Origin: Plantago major
Lineage: Eukaryota > Streptophyta > Magnoliopsida > Lamiales > Plantaginaceae
Length of the DNA stretch: 64,000 nucleotides
NCBI GenBank assembly: GCA_026545765.1
Contig: CM048839.1
Location: 19,468,566-19,532,565 of the forward strand
Direction: 5' to 3'
The notes under the pieces are model-generated. The model ran no database searches, was not told the DNA's origin, and worked only from the letters and a program-made list of their open reading frames with translations. The position numbers and the translations under genes were made by a program. The stretch's first letter is position 1; each line of letters opens with the position of its first letter. Below, one piece after another: positions 11,742 through 23,676 of the stretch.

Positions 11742-12578
11742 GGGGAAATTACATATACTACCCCTTAAATTGACCCTCATTTCAGATTCATCATCGGATT
11801 AGCTTAAATTACAGATAGGCCCATTTTTTACAAAGGTCAAATTCAACAATTACAACCAGCCCCAAAAGTCAACCTTTTCTCCTATTTTTTCTTTTCTTTA
11901 TAATTTTATAATTATATTAGTTTTAGTTTATTACAAAATAAGCCCTAACAGTTTTCAATTTTTATAAAAAGATCCCCAAAAATTTTAATTATTAAAATTT
12001 TAACCCTCTTCTCCACCACCCATCTTCTTCCCCACCACCAACACCACCACCCATCTTCTTCCCCACCACCAACATCGTCACACCACCACCAAAACCACAT
12101 ACCACCACATCGACACCACCAACACATCACTTGCTTCCATGGCGAACAGCTTTCGCCATGGAAGATCTGTAATTACAGATACAGATCTTCCATGGCGGAA
12201 GCTTGTAATTACAGATCTTCCATGGCGGAAGCTTGTGCTTCCGCCATGGAAGCTCCTTTTCCGGCAGTGATGGGGTGGTGGTGTGGTGGGTGGTGTTGGT
12301 GGTGGAGAAGAAGATGGGTGGGTTATTTATGTTAGTTAATAAGTTTTTGGTATTGTTTAAAAATATTTTGGGTTATTTTTGTAAGTTATAAAATGTTAGG
12401 TCAAGTATGTAATAAAATGAAACTTGTAAATTGCAACTGAGTCCATTTAATTTCATTTTCCTTTATTTTTTGTTTGGTCAACTCAAAAATGGGGATTTGG
12501 ACCTATCTGTAATTGTTGTCAATCTAGGGGCGAATCTGTAGTTGGGCTAAATTTAAGGGGAACCATAGGTAATTCGCC
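11742..12578. mobile_element. Non-autonomous TIR transposon (MULE-like ends)
   Basis: The left end reads GGGGAAATTACATATACTAC. The right end in reverse complement reads GGCGAATTACCTATGGTTCC, and both are followed by CCCCTTAAATT and, further in, ATTACAGATAGG. The GGGAAATTACA start is typical of plant Mutator-like elements. A clear 9-bp target duplication was not found. The core has CCACC-rich and GGTGG-rich halves around TTCCATGGCGGAAGCTTG palindromes, very like the core of 1516-2395. There is no transposase. Confidence 0.55.
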
Positions 12579-12713
12579 GAATTACGAATGATTAATCATG
12601 CAGTCATAGGAGTATGTGGTGAGCATGTTGGTATAGATACTCGCCGTCCCATTTGCGGAAAGCAATTATTTACGACAATTAATTAATTTTATACATCATA
12701 TTCATATGGTTAG

Positions 12714-13227
12714 CTGTGTTTTGAAACTCGGACCCGGACGTTGACCCGGCCTACCTACTGTAGGAGGTTCAACCGGGTCAACCTATAAAAAATATTTTTA
12801 AAAATAAAACATAATGTATGCCTTAAAAATTCAACATATACATTTTTTACCTAAAAAAAAGATAGAAAACATTGCATAAACGACATATGCCTCAATTCCA
12901 AACACAAAGTCACCATAACTCCATAACATTGAGTTCAAAATAACAAATAACATTAAATCACGGGAGAAGAACGGGAGAAGAATGAGCTGCAAAAAAGGAA
13001 AAGGAAGAAGACTGAAAAGGAAAAGGAACTGAGCGATTAGGGCTTTTGTTGTGATTGGGGTTTTTTGATTTTTTTTTTTTTTTAGAAACCCGGGTGGAAT
13101 CGGATTTTTACCGGTTCCGCCGGGTTTTTACCAAAACCTAATTTTTTCCGGTTTTGGGGGGGTTTCGGCCCGGACCCCCTCCGAATCGCGGTTGAACCGG
13201 GTCGACCCGCCGGGTTTCATAACATAG
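12714..13227. mobile_element. Non-autonomous hAT element with 8-bp TSD
   Basis: A perfect 8-bp direct repeat ATGGTTAG flanks the element (12706-12713 and 13228-13235). The ends read inward as CTGTGTTTTGAAACTCGGAC and CTATGTTATGAAACCCGGCG, imperfect inverted repeats of hAT type. Both sides then carry GGGTC / ACCCGG subterminal repeats, as hAT transposases require for binding. At 514 bp it has no coding capacity. Confidence 0.8.
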
Positions 13228-13281
13228 ATGGTTAGAACTGATCAACAATATCAAACATGTGTTGCCTACAATTACACAATA

Positions 13282-13537
13282 CTCTTTTCGTCCGGAAAAG
13301 CTTTGCAGTTTTGACTTTTTACAGTCAACGGAATCCATCTTTAACCGCGAATTAATCTAAAACCGTAATATAAAAAAATTCAAGAGAATTACAATATAAA
13401 AATTTAGAATCTAAATTTTCAATATATAATTCAAGTGAATATTTTAGCATTACGGTTTCATATTAATTCGCAGTTAAAGTTGGATTTCGTTAACTGCAAA
13501 ACGTCACAACTGGACAGCTTCTCCGAGACGGAGGGAG
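13282..13537. mobile_element. Stowaway-like palindromic MITE
   Basis: The ends are CTCTTTTCGTCCGGAAAAGC and, in reverse complement, CTCCCTCCGTCTCGGAGAAG, flanked by TA on both sides. The inverted similarity continues inward (TTTTGACTT / GCAGTTAACG and the ATTAATTCGC blocks), so the 256-bp element is largely one imperfect hairpin. Confidence 0.7.
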
Positions 13538-14462
13538 TATATGATACAGATTACTAATCACATGATCTATGAAAAAGTCATAGACCTAGTCTAGCTATTT
13601 ACATAAAGAATAGATAAATTGGAGTTCTTACTTTTAGGGTTCAGATACCTTAAATGCAATGCTTGGTTTCCTCATGAATCGATCGGTACGGTTACTCATG
13701 TACAGATCTTCGATTTTAATTGTATCATTAGAATCATCATTTGTTAGGACTCTTAACCGTCCTTGGCTTGGACATATATCCCCACCACAAACCAATAGGA
13801 GTATATGTTATTTCACATCCATTTGTTCTCTTTCGTGCGTGTGCTTCGGAAAATTTTTGGTGAGTCACCCTCACTCATTCTCTAAAGTAAGCATGTTTGA
13901 TAAAATTTGAAACTTTTATGGATAAATTTTGCGAACAAAAGCATAATACTTTATTAGTGTAAGTAGCATCCTCTCAACCCTTGAAACTCTCTTTTAACTT
14001 TCTAAGGTGTCACCTTGGGTTCACCCTCCCCCCCCCAATTACGCTACATCCTTGTCGGCCTTTATCTAGACCAACCGTAGTTGTGAGTTTTGAATAGTTC
14101 AGCTTTGATACAATTTGCAACGTCTCAACTCATGATGAGACGGGACGTTTACGTCATATTATTATGGGAGTCGATCCTTAAAAAAGAGCTAGTTCGACTC
14201 GGCTCGATGAGGCTCGAGTTTGACTCGTTCGATAAAAGGTGTTTGGATCTGCCTCGAACCTTTGCTTGTCGAGTCGAGTAATGCTCGGTCGATCAATATA
14301 TAATGTTTGATTATATATACTAGATAGGCTCGGTACAATTTTTTAAATATATATGTAAGAAACGAGCTGAACATACTAAAATTCGAACCAAATGCATCAA
14401 GTTTGAGCTTAATTATTGTAATTTGAGCTCGAACTCGAAAAATCAATTGGTTTTGCTAATTA
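13538..14462. other. Intergenic DNA with CTCGA-rich repeat block
   Basis: No gene. From about 14165 to 14440 there are many copies of GCTCGA / TCGAGC-type words in both orientations (for example GGCTCGATGAGGCTCGAGTT). They look like the subterminal repeats of a decayed DNA transposon. The ends were not resolved. Confidence 0.35.
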
Positions 14463-14595
14463 GGCTCTGTTCTTTTCATCTGAAAACTCATTAATATCAG
14501 TTCAGTTCAGTTTAGTTCATTTTTATACTACAATTGATTCGATTCGATTTAGTTCGATTCAGATCGATTCATATGTTAGAACGAAGAAGCAGGCT
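14463..14595. mobile_element. ATTCG-type MITE (PIF/Harbinger-like), degenerate
   Basis: It starts GGCTCTGTTCTTTTCATCTG and ends in a decayed inverse (AACGAAGAAGCAGGCT), flanked by TTA on both sides (14460-14462, 14596-14598). The interior has ATTCGATTCGATT repeats and the shared TTTTATACTACAATTGATTC. It belongs to the same family as copies at 16207, 22563, 49361, 49559 and 63422. Confidence 0.6.
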
Positions 14596-16206
14596 TTAGT
14601 CGCGTTGAATTTAGAGTGTAATTGAAAAATGAACTTACGGAATGAGATATAGCTTGGAACTGTCCCAAATGTATTCTTCAAATGGAAGATAATATTTCAG
14701 GTCGTTCAACCATCAAAATGGTAATTTGAAAACGGGAAAGATCGAGTATATTCTTTCTCACGTTACTGCTCCTTCTTTTCTAGTAGCCGACATATCGACA
14801 GGTTGATATTTGCAAGCTAGAAAATGCGAGCATTAAATTGATACAGTTGAATATTTATCTTTCATACAGTATTATAAAGTAGAAAAATTAAGTAATTAAC
14901 CGAACTTTCATTTCACTTGGCGATTGCTGTATGTATACTTTAAACTTTGAGATATAGCGACATATTGCACGAACTATATATTTAAAACAAGAATGTAACT
15001 CATATGGTGCCCAACTACGCATATCTGCCGACGATTTTTGTTTGGGTGGCTTGTGGAGCATACAGCTACACAAGTACTCTCTACCTGTCCATTTCCGTTC
15101 CATATAATTTCATACTTTTTCATTTCTAAATTCCATAAAATTTGATACGTTACTTTTAAAGAAAATTGTCCAACATCCAACAAATAACAATAACTATTAC
15201 ATCTACACAAATTACACATTTTACCACTTAAATTACATGAGATGTCATTTTACCACTATTTTAATTTTCACCTAAAAATATAAAATTACGTGTCAACTCT
15301 AACATATGATGAAATTATAGATCGAAGGTGTACTAATATAGAACACTTCAAGGGACTATATTTGATCATTTTGGCCGACAATTAGTTACAGTTGGACTGT
15401 ATAACACATTGTATTGTAGGTATGATATGGTCCATTTTTATGTATTCGAAATCACCCAAAATTCTTCGTATTATTTTAAGAGTATATGTTTAGTTTCGAA
15501 CATTGCATTTAACACATACATTATTTAACATGTGATATTTATCTGAGCGGTGGAGAATATGTATTTCGTAAAGATAAAACATTAGTAATTAGTTAATTTC
15601 ATTATATTTCTTCTTTATCTTTAAAGGCATTGGACAATTCGTTTCGGAGTGTATAGAAGAATTAAAATGAATAATATGTATAAAAGTAGGGCTTGATCAC
15701 CTAATAGGCTAATATAGAGAGGTTCATGCACCTAGCTTTTTCTTTTTAGATATTTTATCACAGTTATAATTGCACGCAATCTTCAAGTGTATAGAAAGCA
15801 ATGGCAGATGATACTGTTGTTACATGAATCACTAATCATTAGCACTTCTTATTTTATGTCTTTAATTAACTATATTATGTTCCATGCCTGAGCCTGAGAG
15901 GTATTATCATGTAGTAGAAAATTTGTATTCATGATGGCCTATATATTTGATTCCTTCTCAACATGAGTTAACTTCCACAAATATATTCAAAGTACTATCT
16001 ATAAAGCACGCCAAAAACTTGTTTAGCCCGCTTATAATATACACACTAGATTCGAGTTAGATCGTGTCTTTGTGGTCAGCAGAAGCAACTTCTTGTGGGA
16101 TTAACAAACTTTAGGCTCCAATAATGAAGTATCATCCTTCTAATGATTAGAGAGAGCCGATTATTCGTTGTTGGACAATATTTTATCCACGTTCAATGGA
16201 GAATAA
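14596..16206. other. Intergenic DNA
   Basis: AT-rich with no supported gene. A possible Stowaway-type end (TACTCTCTACCTGTCCATTT) lies near 15075, but a matching partner is not certain. Confidence 0.3.
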
Positions 16207-16343
16207 AACATTATTTCGAATCGAAAACTCATTCCATTCGATTCGGTTCGTTTCATTCGATTCGATTCGATTCTGCTTGGTTATATTTTATCTACAATTG
16301 ATTCGATTCGATTCAGAAAATTGCAGTTTAAGAGAACAGGGCC
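16207..16343. mobile_element. ATTCG-type MITE (PIF/Harbinger-like)
   Basis: The right end is intact (GTTTAAGAGAACAGGGCC, then TAA). The left end is degenerate, but the ATTCGATTCGATTCGATT block and the TGCTTGGTTATATTTTATCT core match the copies near 49.4-49.7 kb. TAA lies on both sides (16204-16206, 16344-16346). Confidence 0.55.
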
Positions 16344-16763
16344 TAAAACGTAAATCAATTTCTTTATTTCCTTCTTAATTATTGTACACCAGAATATTAT
16401 AACATTCATCGACTTTTGCCGGAGATCGTATTTTCTAAAGATGGAATCTATGTTTAATTGCAAACGTTACATCTTCAATTACAAATATCACAATGCAGAT
16501 AATATAAGGTTATCAATTTATCAAACACATAATGCTTAAGGTAAACATGTAATGTTTATATTTAATGATGTGATGTTAATTCCATATTTCAATCTTTCTA
16601 AAAACGCGATTATTGAAAAAGTTTGTATAGATTATTGGAGTGATCCAATACTTAACTAGTTGGTGTCCCTTTTCCTTTTTTTTGGATCAAAATCATCACT
16701 TAATGATCGACAGATTAAAGTTTCAAATACAGCTAAACTTTCTTCAATTCAATAAAATGTTGA
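16344..16763. other. Intergenic DNA
   Basis: AT-rich, with no gene or recognisable element. Confidence 0.3.
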
Positions 16764-16771
16764 ATTCAAAC

Positions 16772-17417
16772 TAGACTTGGGCGGTTGGCCTAACTGACGG
16801 TTAACTCTCATGGAAAATTACCAACTGTAACCGTAACTGGTTACGGTTATAGTCGGTTACTAACCGTACATTTTTTAACCGTCAATTTTGAACCGCCGGT
16901 TTGTCGGTTTTGAACCACCAGTTTTTTTTTTTTTTTTTAAGTATACTTGTTCAAATAATTTTGCCAAAAAAAGGACTTGCACACTTAGTAAAATATTAAA
17001 CGTTTTACCAAGTGTGCCAACCCATTTGTTAAATATTGTTATGATTATAGTTCATGATATTAGTGTATTATTTGAGCATGCATCATTTGACGGGGCAATT
17101 TGGTGTAATGAATTCATGATAGTAGTCTATTGTTTGAGCATCATTTTATTTAAAGATTTAAAAATAATACTACTACTTATTTATATTTACTTAATAACAA
17201 ATTGACAAAAAGAAAAAAGGACTTACACACAAGTAAAAGGTTCAAAGTACAGCTCTTTTTCGATTAACCGTCGGTTAGAATTACAGTTGACGGTTTAAAA
17301 TAAACATCAACCGTAACCGCCGGTTACGATTGAGGTCGATCAATTGCAAGGTTACGGTTTACCGTAACCCTATTTTCGTTTCGGTTTTTGGTTTTCAGTT
17401 GAGTTTGGTCAGGTCTA
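16772..17417. mobile_element. Non-autonomous hAT element with 8-bp TSD
   Basis: A perfect 8-bp direct repeat ATTCAAAC flanks it (16764-16771 and 17418-17425). The termini read inward as TAGACTTGGGCGGTT and TAGACCTGACCAAACT, matching the TAGRCYTGRSC-type ends of Ac-like plant hAT elements. Dense ACCGTAACCGG / CGGTTACGG words in both orientations crowd each side. No transposase frame remains in its 646 bp. Confidence 0.8.
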
Positions 17418-17695
17418 ATTCAAACCCACTAACATGAAATACAATATTAGCATCAATAACAATTTGCAGTGCCTAGTGTCAGTGCTGTGGATATGATTCA
17501 TCATTCATCCATTCAATACTCTTTACAAAAAAACTCATACCGGTATTACTTGAATAGCTAATGCGTTTTCTAAAGCTAGTTTGCTACATTTTCTGCTCCA
17601 AGAGTTAAGTTATCTGGCATGAATCATGATACAAGAACAGATTGTCAAATCAACTATACACCTTACATAATTTACTAAAACCTGCAGCAACTTCA

Positions 17696-20600
17696 TCAAG
17701 AAACTGGGAAATAGTCTCGGATTGTCTTTCTCTTCAGTGAAGAAGGGGGGCTTAGGACTGACGAAGGGCTTTGCTTTTCAGCTTCTGGAGTTCCATCATT
17801 TGCATTAAAACTGGAAGACAATCTTTTCTTTTGAGACTCTGGTGTACTGATTTCCGGCATTTTGATTGAAGACACAGAATTGACTTGGCATGTTGATATG
17901 CTCTGTGCCTCACTTTCAGTACATGATGAGTCATTCATGAAGAGATTTCTCCTACTTTCCATTCTTGGAACTGCCATTATTCGCTTTCTAGTTGATACAG
18001 GGGATTTAGTGTATGAATAACTGATGTGGTTGCTCCATAAACGAACCTGTAAATATTCTATTAGATTATATAACCTACATTAATACTTGTACAGTGAAGT
18101 AGTATCTTTTTAGTATATGTTATGAAGCTTACCGTGAAATCATCTGAACAGGTAGCTATTTCTCCAGTCTCAGATGGGGACCTGGAACAGAATAAATATA
18201 CAGAAACTTAATGATTGTTTGAAGAATTGCAGCTAGCAGATGCAGGGTGAATTGGTGACCATGGCATACTTCATCCAGTTATAATATCATCTTTAGTTTC
18301 AAAACAAAAAAAAATAAAGGCAAAATAATTGTATTTTATTTTAGTTTAAAGAAAAAATACTGAAACTCTGGAAGTGAGTTTCAAATACAAATGTTTTTCT
18401 CAATTCTATTGTTCAAACATCATGGCACTGTTAGTTAGATCGCAATTAGAAGGTTAGTGCTTTTAAAAACAAAGAGAATGATGTGAAGATTTACCAAGCC
18501 ACTGATGTAACTTCTGCACTGTGGCTTGTCAAGCAGATTGGATCCAAGAAAGGCTTGTTCACCTATTTTAACAAAGTTAAGAGTTAGAATATGTTTTTCC
18601 AAAACTAACACAAAAGGCAGTTCCAGAAAAACTTATACCTGCCATATGTAGGCATTTCCATCACTAGAACCGCTGAGAATGTGAGCTGCATCAGGACTGA
18701 TTGCTGACTGTAAATACAGTAAACATCAGATATATGAGCAATCAAGTACACCTAAGGTACTAAGCCCAATGTAGTAACATTTTTACCTTAACAAAAAATG
18801 AGTCGGTTCGACCTCCGGCGAAGGATTTTACTGGCCCTTTTTCCAGTTGAAGTACATTGTATATGTATATTCTGAAAATGTATCAAATTATAAGTGGCAT
18901 ATTTCCAATTTTCTTCAGCAAGATACAAACAATAACTTAATATGAGCATCATATCACTTTTTGAGGATTTCAAGCATTGAAGTTTGTCTCTGTTATGTCA
19001 TGACGCATGATAAGCACTAAACTGAGTTCTAATCACAGCAATATCAATATATTTACCTGTGATCCATACATGAGGCTGAAATAAATACTCCATTTGAATC
19101 TTGCGACAAGCTAGATATGCCATGTAACCGCTTTACCTACAGAAGAACAATTTGATTAATCTAACACCTTAAATATGGAACAGGATTGAATGAAGACATA
19201 ACTTCCACAAACTTTACAAATTTGTACAAGCAAAACTGCTCCATAACGTGAAATGAAACTACAGAACACGTGTGAGTTGAATTATCCTGTTGTTAGCTAA
19301 TCCAATTGAATAACATCCTTTTGTTTTTCGCAAGCAAGTAATAAAATCGGGGAAACCTAAAGTCACAGTTATGTAGCAGGAGACTCACCTTATCACCTAC
19401 TTCAGTATTAGGACATGACTGCGTGACCGGAGTTTTAAGATTCCTTGTATCCCAGAACTTAATCACACTGATTTTAGGGAAATAAATATACAATATTTAG
19501 TAACCTTTTGAATGAACACAAATCAACAAAACAATTGAACCCAAACTCTGGGTAACATTCTTCACCTGTCAACTGCTCCAGCAGTGGCAATAGAAACTTC
19601 ATCCTTCAGATACAAAACTGAAGTGATGCTCCTGGATTCAGCCTATAAAGACTTGTGTCAGTTTGTGAATAGAGCAGGTAACACATGAAAAAGTTGTTAA
19701 ATACAGAAATACAGACCTTTCCACGCCGACCCCGTCTACGGCCAGAAAAGGTATGGGCATCATGGACTACTGATATAGGCCTACAGATTTAGCAGAGTTT
19801 TGAGTTTCAGATTATGGAATTTCTCATGTTGAGTATGATCTGTAGTTAATCAAGCATACAGTCTGACCTTAAAAACATGTTTTAACCTAATCCAAATAAA
19901 TAAATAAATACAGAAATAAATTATTATAGAGCACTGATGATCTTCTAATACATGCACTATTCACAACTGAGGTTAAGGAAACTCACGATAAACTAATCTT
20001 CTGGTTGGCATTTTTTGAGCTCCTGGAGTCCCATAGAGCAAAAGACCCATCTCTTGAACCAGACACAATAAGATCTGCAAAACAGCATAAATTGAGATAT
20101 GTTAACATATCGTTTTAGTGTTGGGTGTGCGTAAAACTTTAAATAAAATTTTCTCATTGCAGGAAAAAGAAAATAAAAGAGGCATCAAAACAAATGAACA
20201 ACAGGTATAAGTTCTATTCAGGGACTAACCCTGATTAGTAGGGTGGCAGCTGATAGACTTGATGCTTCCAGTGTGCCCCATCAATGATCGTACACATCTC
20301 TTCTCTTGTACATCCCAAATTTTTATCTGCAGAGTCAACATGATGTTTGATCAGTCAACAGATTGCATTACTACTCAAGACACCCATTGAGCTTCTTTCT
20401 TATGCTCCCTTTATATGTCAATATTCTGTGTTTAAGTTGTCGTGGTTTAGGAAAAAAAATCAGGTTCCATTGCTCCCTTTATATGTCAATATTCTGTGTT
20501 TAAGTTGTCGTGGTTTAGGAAAAAAAATCAGGTTCCATTGCAGTTGGACTTTCTGATCATATAGGATATTGTTGGCCCTTTTGACCTTGAATTTCAATCT

Positions 20601-21881
20601 TAAATTGACATCTATCAGTAACTCCTAATACACCGCAAGTGAATTAAATAGACCCAGGATTGCAATGAACCCCTTGAGATATACAGGGGTCCATTTAGAT
20701 AACTTATTTCCATACAGTGTGATGCTGGCAGAGTTAAAGAGTTTAAAGCTTTCTATCGGGTGACTTACACTTTGATCACCTGAAGCAGTTAATATGTGTG
20801 TGTCATCCTGACAAGACAAGACAAGACAAAACAACTGAATTATTATTCTGCAGTTAATTGATGTTATCACATTCCAGTTCACAGAACATATCAACAGAAA
20901 CCAACTCCCTTCTGATTAGAGCCAGAAAAACAACTCATTGACTCTAGACACAAGGACGATTACAGCTTAACTCATACAAGCACCCGAGAGGTCTTAACCA
21001 GATGTCCCAGACCAATAAGGGGCATGGATCAACATACACAAGCATAATGTAGCTGATGAATTAGTACTTAACTTCAATCGTATCGATATAGTGACAGATG
21101 AGTTATTCAAGACCGATGTGGACTTAGAAACAATTGTTCTTGTACAAACTTTATAAGCAAAGCAACCTAAGTGGACTAAAACACTAAAAGAGGATATATG
21201 AAAGAAAAAAAAATGACTGGATTGTGTTAGATTGGTACCTTGGTCCAGCAAACGTCAAATATGGCATTCATATGAGCAACCCATTCAATAACCATAGCTC
21301 TTTCTGAATAAAGTAAAACAAGCATTTCAGACTAAATCAACATTTCAATCACCAGATCAATAAATCAACAAACCGTTATACTCAAACTCACCAGCATTTT
21401 CTTGATAAGAAGACGAATCCTTAAACTTCTGCCTGGTGTTCAACAAAGCAACATAACCCGCTTCATCCGCAACCGCAACCATATGAGCATTTCTATTGGT
21501 CTACACGAATCACCGAATATAAAAAAACTTACACAATCACCAAATGCAATATATGTGAAGAGAAAAATGAGCTGAAATTGAGTAGTAGTCTAGTACTAAA
21601 CCAACCTTGCCAAATGACATAGCCATCGGAGGAGACGGCTCGGCTTCATGTTCGACAGCAAACGCTCCGATCGGACGGAAACTTTCGGAATCAGTCTCGA
21701 CGAACGGCCGTTTTCTTACTGTTGATTACATAATTAGGGTTTAATCAGCTAAACTTTGACCCAATATCAGTGTCGGTGAGAAATGAAGAAGCTGATAAGA
21801 GTGTAGAACAGTACCTCGGAAGCCATTGATTTCTCTGGATCTCAAGACTTTGAGAAGGGATTGATGCTTGGAGGACTCCAT
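17696..21881 (-). CDS. CDT2: CDT2/DTL homolog, WD40 substrate receptor of CRL4
   Basis: This is reconstructed as 16 GT-AG exons: 21881-21815, 21718-21606, 21500-21392, 21303-21239, 20807-20769, 20326-20230, 20074-19987, 19780-19717, 19642-19566, 19467-19389, 19136-19057, 18871-18787, 18707-18639, 18562-18495, 18181-18133 and 18046-17696. They give 1500 nt and 499 residues with no internal stop. CDT2 binds DDB1-CUL4 and targets PCNA-bound CDT1 and related proteins for ubiquitination in S phase. WD repeats run from about residue 105 to 390 ([58 protein letters not shown]). Two DDB1-contacting WDxR motifs lie at 178-181 and 245-248. The Ser-rich tail ends [12 protein letters not shown], a PIP-box-like motif (I492, Y495, F496). 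The start is the first Met, whose [10 protein letters not shown] start looks like plant relatives. Exon joins are inferred from splice signals and frame. Confidence 0.9.
20404..20540. repeat. Perfect 68-bp tandem duplication in CDT2 intron 5
   Basis: Two identical 68-bp units start at 20404 and 20472 (each begins GCTCCCTTTATATGTCAATA). They lie between coding exons 5 and 6, and no difference was seen between copies. The duplication is recent and does not touch splice sites. Confidence 0.9.
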
Positions 21882-21910
21882 TGTTGTTGATGAGATTGAC
21901 AGTGTTGGGT

Positions 21911-21964
21911 GAATTGGCGGAAAGGAGGGTTTTGTTAAGAGTGTCTTGTTTGTTTGGCGGGAGG
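21911..21964 (-). promoter_or_regulatory. Two E2F-like sites upstream of CDT2
   Basis: TTTGGCGGGA at 21953-21962 matches the plant E2F consensus, and ATTGGCGGAAA at 21913-21923 is a weaker match. They lie about 32-82 bases upstream of the CDT2 ATG at 21881. E2F control of DNA-replication genes is established in plants; its action here is inferred. Confidence 0.55.
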
Positions 21965-22081
21965 AACCAGGGTGGTGGAAGCGGGAGAATTTGAGGTGTG
22001 AAAAATTTTGGATTTTGCATTTCAGATGGCGGTAGATAATTGTTTTTGACTCTGTATTCCAAGGATTATTTGGCACCCGGT

Positions 22082-22562
22082 ATAAGCAATATTAATTAGA
22101 TTCTCATTTTGTTATATTTGTGTCTTCTCATTTTATTTTATTTACAATCATTCATTCAACTTTAATCTCTAGTCTCTAGTAATACTAAGTTAGTTCACAG
22201 GCCAATTTAACAGTTACCATTATTTTAAGATTCTATCTAGTAGATTAAAATCGTTCCTCTTATTGAGACTACTACATTTTCTAAATTTAGGAAACTAACT
22301 TTTAGATTAATTATTTAGTATAGGTGGTCACTTAATCTAATTTTTTCATTTACTCTTCCACGCATATATTTTAAATTACCAAGCGGTACCCGCCTATCAA
22401 ATGATCTTGTATTAAATATATTCCCCACTAGCATTATTTTATCCAACTTTAAATTTTAATTTCAGGGATCGACTAGTACTATTTTATCCAAATTTAATGA
22501 AGTGTATACTTTATTTTGTTTACCCAAAAAGTAAACAATAATTTATTCTCGAGTTGGAGGAA
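22082..22562. other. Intergenic DNA upstream of CDT2
   Basis: AT-rich upstream flank with no second gene. No TATA box was assigned. Confidence 0.3.
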
Positions 22563-22683
22563 GGCTGCATTCTTCAACCTAAAACTCATTCGATTCGATT
22601 CCATTCGATTCGCTTAATTATATTTTATACTACAGATTCGATTCAATTGATTCGATTCGAAATTGCGATTGAAGAACAAAGCC
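22563..22683. mobile_element. ATTCG-type MITE (PIF/Harbinger-like)
   Basis: It starts GGCTGCATTCTTCAACCTAA, ends GATTGAAGAACAAAGCC, and is flanked by GAA on both sides, probably a mutated TAA duplication. The interior has CATTCGATTCGATTCC and TTATATTTTATACTAC, as in the rest of the family. Confidence 0.6.
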
Positions 22684-23429
22684 GAAGTTATAAATACAAC
22701 ATCTATTTCGATTAAAAGATACCGTACCGATTTCGTGTCAAACTTTGACTATGGAGGAATAAAGATTATATTTTTTAAAAACCGTAAAATGTTCATTTAT
22801 TATACATCATATGAACAATATAATTTATGAGTAATTTGCAATCAATTTTTGGCACGTAGACTCATTTGTTATCTGAAAATGGGACGGAAGTATTATTATA
22901 TTATATTTTACCATTTTAGTGGATAACTGTTTAATCCGTTCAAAAACATAGGGTCGACATCCTATCCATTTGTAGACATGCTGTTACAAGTTGTATTAAA
23001 TCCGAATCAGGGCTAATTGTATCGTGCTCGGGGAGTAATAGGGCTTAAGTGAGGTGATAATGCTACATATGCCATCAAGGTGCACCGACTTGAATATGAT
23101 AAGGTTGGTCGGTTGGTTGGTATAGTGCTATGCATTTCTCTCGTTCATGTCTTTTGAAAAATCCATTCCCATAGATATATAGGGAGGCGGGAATCTCTCG
23201 AACGAACCCCCGGTGTGTGAGGAATACATTGATGAGAATGTGTAGGGAAAATAATGTGAAATTTATTCATCTCAATAACAATATTAGATTGGATCGTATC
23301 TGGTAATTGGATTAGATTTAATAATTAGATTATTAAAGGTTCAACAACTTTAGTCTGGTACACAGCTAATATGAGTTCTTAGAAGAACATGGATAGTTCC
23401 AAGTGTTAGTAATCGAATTTAGAGATTGC
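22684..23429. other. Intergenic DNA
   Basis: Contains a Stowaway-like end near 22880 (AAAATGGGACGGAAGTA) and sequence that may be the decayed upstream part of the copia remnant that follows. No gene. Confidence 0.3.
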
Positions 23430-23676
23430 GATTACTAGTGCGATTGCGTATGCTAAGGAACCAAGATCTTGCGATGTTAGCAAGAACGTACTGAGATGCT
23501 ATCAATGGATTAGAGACCATTGCTAGATAGTAACATAGAAAATAAAGTGATTTCTCCTCGATAAAACATTGGCTGATTCTTTCACCAAACCTTGCCTACA
23601 GAAAGACAATTTTGCCATTTAAAGAATCTATGTGTTGGATGCACGTGAGTGATTGACTCTAGGCCAAGTGGGAGAT
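23430..23676 (+). pseudogene. Copia pol 3' remnant and polypurine tract
   Basis: In the plus strand a decayed frame gives TLADSFTKPC at about 23567-23595, the conserved end of copia RNase H domains ('ADxxTKPL'). Stops interrupt the rest. A polypurine tract, CAAGTGGGAGAT, lies at 23665-23676, directly before a TG-starting LTR. It is a truncated Ty1/copia 3' end; no upstream reverse transcriptase was found. Confidence 0.6.
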
